From positions 186,001 to 250,000 of the forward strand of contig CAMAXF010000001.1 in NCBI GenBank assembly GCA_945862305.1: a stretch of DNA of 64,000 nucleotides, given 5' to 3'. The DNA comes from Bordetella parapertussis. GTDB taxonomy: Bacteria > Pseudomonadota > Gammaproteobacteria > Burkholderiales > Burkholderiaceae_A. The notes under the pieces were generated by a model that saw only the letters and a program-made list of their open reading frames with translations, was not told where the DNA came from and did no database searches. This document shows positions 34,084 through 40,939 of this stretch, piece after piece. The translations under genes were made by a program, and so were the position numbers. Numbering within the stretch: position 1 is the stretch's first letter; each line of letters opens with the position of its first letter.

Positions 34084-35135
34084 GAGCGGTGGCCCCCATT
34101 CTGAGCGCTCTCGTAATCACTTGGGCGTCCTATGTCCAGCCACGGTTCGTGCATCGCGTATGCAACTGTACGCTGCCCCTCAACCTTTAGGCGTTCGAAC
34201 AGAGTTGGCATGTCGCAGCGCTCGTTGGGCGAGAGGAAATTAAGTGATTCGGGACTCATCACATAAACACCCGCGTTGATGTGGCTGCGCGCGACTGGTT
34301 TCTCTTCAAAGGCAACGATTTCTACCCCTTCAGTTTGTACAACGCCAAAGGGATGTTGCCACTCGTGGATTCTAAGCGCCATAGTGGCAGTACCTTGTTG
34401 CTGAATGTGAAAGTCCAACATTTCAGCATAGTTGATGTCTGTCAGCACGTCACCGTTTGTGACCAAAAAAGGTGCGTCTGGGCGAGGATCTAATAGACTA
34501 AGGGCACCTGCTGTACCTAGCGGAGTTTGCTCTCGGATGTAGTCGATGCGTGCACCCATGGTCGTCCCGTCACCGAAGTAGTCCTCGATGATTTGGCCAA
34601 GGTATTGAGTCGTAAGAACAAAGTGTCGAAAGCCGCTGGCCATTGCTTTATTAATAATATGTTCGAGCATGGGTTTTCCGTTTACAGGCAACATTGGCTT
34701 TGGGCAACTCTCAGTGTGAGGGCGAAGTCGAGTCCCTTTTCCGCCTGCCATGATCACCATAATATTTGGGCGAAGCTGGGGTGTGCTGATCTGCTCCCAT
34801 AGGTGCAGACCAACCACGCGTCTCCGCTCGTCCAACACCGGAATTTGTTGCACTTTGTTGGCAAGCATTAACTGAGTGATCGTTTTGGGCGGCATATCTG
34901 GCGGAACCACAAGGGGATCTCGATGAATAATCGATGTGATTGGGCTCCCCATGTCGAGCCCCCTCAGAAGACCGCGTCGGACGTCACCGTCTGAAATGGT
35001 CCCCTCTAATTCCCCGGCGGCATTTATCACCAGTGCAATTTTTATGGCGACTTCATCTAGGTTCTTGATTATTTCCTTAATTGTTGCAGTATGCGGGATT
35101 AAAGAGCGATGCCAAATTTCAGGTTCGGGTTTCAT
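34080..35135 (-). CDS. ptmE: CBS-domain nucleotidyltransferase PtmE/LegX
   Basis: Residues 1-115 are two CBS repeats (IALVINAAGELEGTISDGDV, QQIPVLDERRRVVGLHLWE). Residues 125-351 are a sugar-phosphate nucleotidyltransferase with MAGGKGTRLRPHTESCPKPM, LVTNGDVLTD and the C-terminal PWLDIGRPSDYE. In Campylobacter PtmE makes GDP-glucosamine-type donors that start the legionaminic acid route. I placed the start at ATG 35135 with AGGGA upstream; a GTG at 35138 is adjacent. It overlaps legF by four bases. Confidence 0.85.
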   Translation of the reverse strand: MKPEPEIWHRSLIPHTATIKEIIKNLDEVAIKIALVINAAGELEGTISDGDVRRGLLRGLDMGSPITSIIHRDPLVVPPDMPPKTITQLMLANKVQQIPVLDERRRVVGLHLWEQISTPQLRPNIMVIMAGGKGTRLRPHTESCPKPMLPVNGKPMLEHIINKAMASGFRHFVLTTQYLGQIIEDYFGDGTTMGARIDYIREQTPLGTAGALSLLDPRPDAPFLVTNGDVLTDINYAEMLDFHIQQQGTATMALRIHEWQHPFGVVQTEGVEIVAFEEKPVARSHINAGVYVMSPESLNFLSPNERCDMPTLFERLKVEGQRTVAYAMHEPWLDIGRPSDYESAQNGGHRS

Positions 35136-35145
35136 CACGTGGTCC

Positions 35146-36312
35146 CTATCGGTTCTCGGAAAAATCGTAGAACTTCTTTTTGAGAAGAGATTTCAGAGGG
35201 TGTTGAGTCAGAATTCTTGTAATGGACTCGCTGGCGCCGCCCGATCCGTAGGGGTTGGATACCCGAACGAGTTTTGACTGGAAATCATCGCTGTATAAGG
35301 TTTGTAGTGCGTGCATGATCTCCACGTACGTTGGTTCGCAGTGAATAACGCTGGATGCACGCAGGCGGCCGCATTGTCGATCTCCGATATCGATGGTTCC
35401 GATTCCCATGCTTGGGGCCTCTGTCAGCCCGCTTGAGGAGTTACCGACCACCCCGTCGACGCATTGCATGCAAGACAGGTAGCGCAACTGGCCAAGCGAC
35501 GCAAAGGCACGTGCGCTCGGGCGTCCTGCCACGAAAGCCTCGACCATACTCCTCAGTTCGCGTCCACCGGTGTCGGCATTCGGCATTGTGAAGATCAAAT
35601 GTGTGTCGTGTTGCTCGTCCAACGCTTTTAGCAACTCGCCCATCTGACTGGCGGTGCTCTGACTTTCTAGTGTCACTGGATGAAACGTAACCAGCAGGTT
35701 ACGTGGACCGAAGCGAAAATCGAGGGAGGCTTCCAGTTCCTCACGTGTCATCAGAGTGGTACGCTTTATTGCATCGATGCCTAGGCCCCCCACAAGGAAT
35801 ACCCGCTCTGGCTGTTCGCCAAGCTGAATAACGCGCTTGCGGTAGTCTTGCGTCGCCACAAAATGCAGGTGCGACATCTTGGTGATCGAATGACGAATCG
35901 CTTCGTCGAACGCTCCCTCAGTCGTTTCGCCCCCGTGAACATGCGCGATCGGAATGCCGGCGATCATGGCGGCAGCAGCAGCGGCAAAGATCTCGAAGCG
36001 GTCGCCGAGGACCACGATGAGGTCGGGCACGAGGCGAGCGTAGACATCCGCATAACCTATAAGTCCCAACCCCATTGACTTGGTTAAAGCGCTGGCAGTG
36101 TCAGCACTCACCAGCATTTCCACCTTGGCGTCAATGTTGAATCCCGCCTGTTCAATCTCGCGGTAAGTTAGGCCGAATTCTGGCGAAAGGTGCATGCCGG
36201 TAGCGATTACCTGAAGCGTCAGCGTTTCGGACGTCTCGATCTCATGCATCAGCCAGCGCAGCAGGCCAAAGTCGGCACGCGTGCCAGTGATTAGGCAAAT
36301 CTTTCGTGTCAT
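35146..36312 (-). CDS. legG: Hydrolysing NDP-sugar 2-epimerase LegG (NeuC family)
   Basis: A 388-residue NeuC-type enzyme: TGTRADFGLLRWLMHEIE at the N-terminus, VVLGDRFEIFAAAAAAMIAG, IPIAHVHGGETTEGAFDEAI, and VVGNSSSGLTEAPSMGIGTI. It removes the nucleotide and epimerises C2 to give the 6-deoxy mannosamine-type precursor used by LegI. Start and stop overlaps on the legI side are four bases (ATGA), marking a tight operon. Confidence 0.87.
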   Translation of the reverse strand: MTRKICLITGTRADFGLLRWLMHEIETSETLTLQVIATGMHLSPEFGLTYREIEQAGFNIDAKVEMLVSADTASALTKSMGLGLIGYADVYARLVPDLIVVLGDRFEIFAAAAAAMIAGIPIAHVHGGETTEGAFDEAIRHSITKMSHLHFVATQDYRKRVIQLGEQPERVFLVGGLGIDAIKRTTLMTREELEASLDFRFGPRNLLVTFHPVTLESQSTASQMGELLKALDEQHDTHLIFTMPNADTGGRELRSMVEAFVAGRPSARAFASLGQLRYLSCMQCVDGVVGNSSSGLTEAPSMGIGTIDIGDRQCGRLRASSVIHCEPTYVEIMHALQTLYSDDFQSKLVRVSNPYGSGGASESITRILTQHPLKSLLKKKFYDFSENR

Positions 36313-37310
36313 AGCTCGATCAACTCGTCGACACTGAAGTCGCGCGGCGCGGTGCGCCCGATAACCTCGTCCCAGCGCATCGGCGAAATACCGGTGCCGG
36401 GTCGCTTGGCGCCCATGTTGTCGGTGCTGAAAGCTTCACCCGCTCGTATTTCACGGATGGCCACCAGTGACTTGCGGGCAATGGGCTTGTTCTTGAGTTC
36501 ATTTACGCTGGGGCGCTTGACGCCATCACCCAGCGCGGCCTCGATGTTGCGGATCGCATCGACCATCGCCTTGAGCTCCTGAGGCTCTAGGCTCGCTTGG
36601 TGATCCGGGCCTGCCAGCGTCCGATCTAGTGTGAAGTGTTTTTCTATCACCCTCGCGCCCAGTGCCACCGCCGCGACCGGGACCTCGATGCCAGGCGTGT
36701 GGTCGGAGTAGCCCACCTCAACGCCGAGTGCTGCCCTTATGCTGAGCATTGCCCGTAGGTTGACGTCGGCCATCGGGGCAGGGTACTCGGTGGTGCAGTG
36801 CAACACAGTAATGAGATGGCGCGGCGTTCCCGCCTGTTCAATCACCGCCAGCGCAGCCTCGATCTCGCCTAGCGTAGCCATGCCCGTCGACAGCATCACT
36901 GGCATGCCCAGTCGGGTCATATGGCGCAGCAGAGGGAGGTTAGTCAACTCGCCTGATGGTATCTTGACTTGATCGAGACCCATCTCAACCAACATGTCGA
37001 AGCTGTCGGCGTCAAAGGCCGTTGATAGAAAGCCGACGCTGTGGCGGTGACATTCCTCAATCAGCTCTTCATGGTTTGCTCTGGAGAGTTCCAACTTACG
37101 GATCATGGCGTATTGGCTCTCTGAAGCATCGGTGTTAGTCATCTGATACGAGGCTTTTCTCGCGTCCTTCGTTACTAGATCTTCAGCCCTGAAGGTCTGG
37201 AATTTGACGATGTCAGCGCCAGCGAGGCTGGCGGCGGCGATGAGTTGCTTTGCCAGTTCAACGTCGCCATTGTGGTTCACGCCGGCTTCCGCAATGATTA
37301 GAACTTTCAT
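36309..37310 (-). CDS. legI: Legionaminic acid synthase LegI (NeuB family)
   Basis: A 333-residue condensing enzyme joining the 2,4-diacetamido mannose derivative with phosphoenolpyruvate. NeuB motifs: EAGVNHNGDVELAKQLI, VKFQTFRAEDLVT, KIPSGELTNLPLLRHM, VEVGYSDHTPGIEVPVAAVA, and a C-terminal SAF domain starting at NKPIARKSLVAIREI. It overlaps both neighbours by four bases. Confidence 0.88.
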   Translation of the reverse strand: MKVLIIAEAGVNHNGDVELAKQLIAAASLAGADIVKFQTFRAEDLVTKDARKASYQMTNTDASESQYAMIRKLELSRANHEELIEECHRHSVGFLSTAFDADSFDMLVEMGLDQVKIPSGELTNLPLLRHMTRLGMPVMLSTGMATLGEIEAALAVIEQAGTPRHLITVLHCTTEYPAPMADVNLRAMLSIRAALGVEVGYSDHTPGIEVPVAAVALGARVIEKHFTLDRTLAGPDHQASLEPQELKAMVDAIRNIEAALGDGVKRPSVNELKNKPIARKSLVAIREIRAGEAFSTDNMGAKRPGTGISPMRWDEVIGRTAPRDFSVDELIEL

Positions 37311-37942
37311 TTGATCCTTTCGGCCGGTACGCCAGCGTAAATCGCGTTGGACTCGCAGGAGCGAATTACCACAGCACCGCTGCCGATGATGGTGTTGCTC
37401 CCGATCTGTAACCTGCTGTCGCGCGTGCCCTGATTGATCACTGCACCGGCACCGATCCAGCAGTGGCTCCCGATATCTACGTTCCCGGAGATCGTGCTTC
37501 CTGGGGCAAGATGGGCGAAATCTCCGATGGTTACATCATGGGCAACGATTGCGTTCTGGTTGAAGATGCTGAAGTCTCCTACGTGGATACCGTTAGTGAA
37601 CCGGACGCCAGCGCAGACGATAAGGCCCCTCCGGTCTTCGATGGACTGTCGTTGCCGGTATCCGAATGTTGCACTCGAGTGGATCAGATTACAGAAGGTA
37701 ACCCGACCACCGTAGCGCTCTGCAATTCCTTGTCTTACCTTACTTTCACCGATACCGATAACAAAAGGAAGGTCTCGATAGCGCAGAACATCGGCTTCGA
37801 CAATGGCTTCCCCTGTGAGCAACCGACCGTCTAGCTCAGACTTATCCAGTGCGACGAAGATTGGCGTTAAGCCGAGATCGTAGGCAACGTCGCCGGCCTC
37901 GCGCGCCATTCCGGAGGTGCCAAAAATGCCGATTTGCTTCAT
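37307..37942 (-). CDS. legH: Sugar N-acetyltransferase LegH (NeuD/PglD family)
   Basis: A 211-residue protein with a Rossmann-like N-terminal part (KQIGIFGTSGMAREAGDVAY) and a left-handed beta-helix of hexapeptide repeats from about residue 95 (FSIFNQNAIVAHDVTIGDFA, GSTISGNVDIGSHCWIGAGA). This is the PglD/NeuD fold; the His in IVAHDVTIG is the likely catalytic base. It acetylates the 4-amino group made by LegC. ATG 37942 overlaps the legC stop by four bases; an upstream in-frame start would lie inside legC. Confidence 0.83.
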   Translation of the reverse strand: MKQIGIFGTSGMAREAGDVAYDLGLTPIFVALDKSELDGRLLTGEAIVEADVLRYRDLPFVIGIGESKVRQGIAERYGGRVTFCNLIHSSATFGYRQRQSIEDRRGLIVCAGVRFTNGIHVGDFSIFNQNAIVAHDVTIGDFAHLAPGSTISGNVDIGSHCWIGAGAVINQGTRDSRLQIGSNTIIGSGAVVIRSCESNAIYAGVPAERIK

Positions 37943-39087
37943 GGCGGCTCCGGCAAAACGCTGCTGGGAAGATTCACCACTCGGGACGCCAACCATTTGG
38001 ATTGGGTCAGTGCACCTTGTCGGCAGTGGGCGTAGCTTGGAAGGTGGGTCATAAGTGCCCAGATGGGGCGTGTCATCACGCCCGCCTCGTTGGTTGACTG
38101 CACCAGGGCATCACGCTCTTCACGGCTATCGCAGACCACTGCGTTGAGCCAATAGTTTGACCGACAGCCCACAGGCTCGGTGATGAACTGTAGGTCGGAG
38201 CCGTCGAAGTAGGCAGCGTATCTCGAGGCTAGCTCACGCTTATTCGCGACGAAAGCCTCAAGTTGTTCTAACTGAGCGCATCCCAGTGCGGCATTCAAGT
38301 TGGGTAGTCTGTAGTTGTACCCAACTTCATCGTGCTCGTACTCGTAGGGATGGGGACGCTTGGCGGTGGTAGTGAGGTGCTTGGCGCGGGCCCCTAGTAT
38401 TTCGTCGGTGAGGATCATGCCGCCGCCCCCAGTTGTGATGATCTTGTTGCCGTTGAAGCTTAGCGCCCCAAGTCGCCCAAAGGTGCCGGTGTGGCTCCCC
38501 TTATAAAGGCTTCCGAGAGATTCGGCAGCGTCTTCAACCAACGCCAAGCGCCAACGGTCACAGACCTCGACGAGACCGTTCAGATCAGCGGGATGGCCGA
38601 AAGTGTGCATGGGCAAACATGCCCGGATTACCCTCGCGTCGGCCCGGGTACGGCAGACGCCATCATCGTCCAAGAAGGCCTCGTCATCAAGCCAGCTGCT
38701 GAGCGCGCTTGGCGAAAGGCCAAGCGTATGCCTATCCACATCAAGAAAAACCGGCTCAGCCCCACAATAAGAGACCGCATTACATGTTGCGATAAAGGTC
38801 AGCGGCTGCGTAACGACCAGATCGCCTTGCCCCACTCCAGCTAGCCTCAGAGCAATGTGCAGAGCCGCGGTACCGTTTACAGTGCCTATGGCCCGTGCGC
38901 TACCGGTGTAGTCGGCGATGTCTCGCTCAAAACGGTCGACATAAGCTCCCACGCTAGAGACAAAGGTTGAATCAATGGTTTCAACGACATACTTTCGTTC
39001 GTTTCCCGAAAAAACCGGGGCATGAAGTGGAATGAGGTCCTTGCTTCGGTATTGTTCACGAACAAAATTAATTAGCTTGTTAAACAT
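37939..39087 (-). CDS. legC: PLP-dependent aminotransferase LegC (DegT family)
   Basis: A 382-residue DegT/DnrJ/EryC1 enzyme: GTVNGTAALHIALRLAGVG, LPMHTFGHPADLN, VEDAAESLGSLYKG, and the cofactor Lys in SFNGNKIITTGGGG. It converts the 4-keto sugar from LegB into a 4-amino sugar. It follows legB by three bases and overlaps legH by four. Confidence 0.88.
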   Translation of the reverse strand: MFNKLINFVREQYRSKDLIPLHAPVFSGNERKYVVETIDSTFVSSVGAYVDRFERDIADYTGSARAIGTVNGTAALHIALRLAGVGQGDLVVTQPLTFIATCNAVSYCGAEPVFLDVDRHTLGLSPSALSSWLDDEAFLDDDGVCRTRADARVIRACLPMHTFGHPADLNGLVEVCDRWRLALVEDAAESLGSLYKGSHTGTFGRLGALSFNGNKIITTGGGGMILTDEILGARAKHLTTTAKRPHPYEYEHDEVGYNYRLPNLNAALGCAQLEQLEAFVANKRELASRYAAYFDGSDLQFITEPVGCRSNYWLNAVVCDSREERDALVQSTNEAGVMTRPIWALMTHLPSYAHCRQGALTQSKWLASRVVNLPSSVLPEPP

Positions 39088-39090
39088 AGC

Positions 39091-40080
39091 TTAAACGTTG
39101 TAGAGATCAGGCTTATACCTGGCTAGATTCTCGGGGCGGGTGAACCAGGCAATGGTCTCTCTCAAGCCAGTGCGAATATCGTATGCGGGCTTAAACCCGG
39201 TCAGTGACTGAATCTTCTTGTTGTCACACCATAAGCGGAACACCTCAGACTTGCCTGGTCGAAGGCGATTGTGATCGGTAATAAACTCGACATCGCTATT
39301 CATGATTTCGCGAATTAGGTCTAATGTGTCGCCGATCGAGATCTCAAAGTTCGAACCAATATTAACTATTTCACCGACGGCTTTATCGCAACGGGCGAGT
39401 TCCAGGAAACCGCGGCAAGTATCGGCTACATAACTAAAATCGCGCGTTGGAGTCGGATCACCGAGCTGAAGTTGCTTTTTACCAGAAGCAATTTGGCTGA
39501 TGATCGTCGGGATCACCGCACGAGCGGATTGCCGCGGACCGAAGGTATTGAATGGTCTCGCGATCGTTAAGGGCAGGTCGAACGCACTAAAAAAACTCAT
39601 TGCGAGCGCATCTGCCCCAATTTTGGACGCGCTGTAAGGTGACTGTGGCTGCAGCGGGTGCTTCTCATCGATCGGAACGTACTGCGCGGTTCCGTATACC
39701 TCGCTCGTCGATGTGTGAATTACACGCTTTACGCCATTTTCAAGGGCAGCCTGGCAGATGTTAAGGGTACCTTTAATATTGGTGTCGATATAGCTGTCGG
39801 GTGCTGCGTAGGAAAAGGGAATGGCGATCAGCGCTGCTAAGTGATAAACGACGTCTACATCTTTTGTGATGCGTTTGCAGTAATGTGGGTCTCTGACGTC
39901 GCCGCTCAGAATCTCCAGTTGACTGTTGGGCTCTATCTCCTCCAGCCACCCCCAGTAATTGAAAGAGTTGTACTGGGCCAAGGCGCGCACTCCGTAGCCC
40001 CTACTCAAAAGTAGCTCCGTTAGGTGAGAGCCTATAAAGCCGTCTGCGCCGGTTACCAGTGCAATCTCTCTTTTGTTCAA
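39091..40080 (-). CDS. legB: NAD-dependent 4,6-dehydratase LegB
   Basis: A 329-residue short-chain dehydrogenase/epimerase-type protein: GADGFIGSHLTELLLSRGYG, YHLAALIAIPFSYAAPDSYI, catalytic STSEVYGTA and YSASK. It catalyses the first committed step to the 6-deoxy-4-keto sugar. TTG 40080 is chosen because AGGAGAGG lies four bases upstream; longer in-frame starts reach into the opposing promoter region. It is the first gene of the seven-gene Leg operon. I see no convincing sigma-54 or sigma-28 promoter for this strand upstream. Confidence 0.88.
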   Translation of the reverse strand: MNKREIALVTGADGFIGSHLTELLLSRGYGVRALAQYNSFNYWGWLEEIEPNSQLEILSGDVRDPHYCKRITKDVDVVYHLAALIAIPFSYAAPDSYIDTNIKGTLNICQAALENGVKRVIHTSTSEVYGTAQYVPIDEKHPLQPQSPYSASKIGADALAMSFFSAFDLPLTIARPFNTFGPRQSARAVIPTIISQIASGKKQLQLGDPTPTRDFSYVADTCRGFLELARCDKAVGEIVNIGSNFEISIGDTLDLIREIMNSDVEFITDHNRLRPGKSEVFRLWCDNKKIQSLTGFKPAYDIRTGLRETIAWFTRPENLARYKPDLYNV

Positions 40081-40227
40081 GCGACCTCTCCTGAGTGTTT
40101 GTCCAAGGAAAATTTCCTCTGAATTGCTTGCGCTTCGGACTCCAGGGCCCACTTCCTCGCAAGGCGATGTCTGATTGTGCAGTTTAAGCACGTATCGTGC
40201 CTTTGATGTCGCGACCACGAAGGATGT

Positions 40228-40243
40228 TGGCATGGCCATTGCT
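40228..40243 (+). promoter_or_regulatory. Sigma-54 promoter of the small TPR gene
   Basis: TGGCATGGCCATTGCT has GG and GC 12 bases apart and a consensus -12 box. The start codon lies ~28 bases after the predicted transcript start. A GCACG/CGTGC dyad at 40188-40200 lies upstream. Confidence 0.75.
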
Positions 40244-40281
40244 TATGGTGTTGCATCCAACCCCAAAGGGAGAGCAACACC

Positions 40282-40743
40282 ATGAACACAAGCCTTTATC
40301 AAGAAATCATCGCAGCTCACCTTCCCGTGGTCACCACGGAAGACCCGGGTCAGTGCGTCTCTAAGTATTCACCGGAGGAAATTCGGGAAACCATCTCCAA
40401 GCTGGTTACCGAAGAGAGGCTCGACCTCGCCAATGCCCTGGGCCAGGCGGGCCTGGCGCTCTATCCCCAAAGTGAAGATATTCTCGCTGTGACTGGCCTG
40501 CTGGCAATGCTGCGCGAGGATTGGGAAGAGGCTGGATCCCTGCTGAATGATCTCCTGGTGCTGCAAGGCGAGACGGCTCCTGTCACCACACACCTGATGT
40601 TCATTCGTTCCTTGCGATGTGCCCTGGAGCCAGCTGCGGCCCTGAGCGCCGTGATGTTGGCCCATGAGCAGTACCCCAATCACCCTGAGCTCGAGCGTGA
40701 GTTTGAGGCCATTTCTGCCCAGTTGGGCATCACTACAGTATGA
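40282..40743 (+). CDS. Small TPR-like protein under sigma-54 control
   Basis: A 153-residue soluble protein made of helix pairs resembling TPRs (RLDLANALGQAGLALYPQS, GLLAMLREDWEEAGSLLNDL, ALSAVMLAHEQYPNHPELER). No catalytic motif. This size and fold recall type III secretion class II chaperones. It stands immediately upstream of flagellin 2 and divergent from the Leg operon, and has its own sigma-54 promoter and a good ribosome site (GGGAGAG). It could be a flagellin chaperone or an adaptor for glycosylation; this rests on context only. Confidence 0.75.
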   Translation: MNTSLYQEIIAAHLPVVTTEDPGQCVSKYSPEEIRETISKLVTEERLDLANALGQAGLALYPQSEDILAVTGLLAMLREDWEEAGSLLNDLLVLQGETAPVTTHLMFIRSLRCALEPAAALSAVMLAHEQYPNHPELEREFEAISAQLGITTV

Positions 40744-40745
40744 GT

Positions 40746-40792
40746 GGCAAGGCGTTGCCGGTTAGTCGACAGGTGTTGCCGGTAGCGGCAAC
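40746..40792 (+). promoter_or_regulatory. Cluster of GTTGCCG elements, candidate enhancer
   Basis: GGCAA/TTGCC forms a dyad at 40746-40759. GTTGCCGGT occurs at 40754 and again at 40775 (21 bases apart), the second forming a perfect dyad with CGGCAAC at 40786-40792. A related GTTACCGG is at 40829. They lie 60-110 bases upstream of the flagellin 2 sigma-54 promoter, the usual distance for an enhancer. Confidence 0.5.
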
Positions 40793-40851
40793 CGAGAAAA
40801 TAAACATCATTAAATCAATAATTTATGCGTTACCGGAGCTGGCTGTTGTGT

Positions 40852-40868
40852 TTGGCACAGAAAGTGCT
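40852..40868 (+). promoter_or_regulatory. Sigma-54 promoter of flagellin 2
   Basis: TTGGCACAGAAAGTGCT carries a perfect -24 box (TGGCAC) and GTGC at -12, with GG and GC 12 bases apart. The leader to ATG 40940 is about 60 bases. Confidence 0.75.
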
Positions 40869-40939
40869 GGCAGTAAAGGGAGCCCGGTGGAGTCGGGTGC
40901 TTGATTCGTGAGGATGGTCCTCGCGATTAGGAGAAAAAG

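Noticed and set aside
40746..40836. GTTGCCGG repeats as a CRISPR-like array
   Set aside because: Units are only 7-9 bases, irregularly spaced and in both orientations; no spacers. They fit activator sites better.
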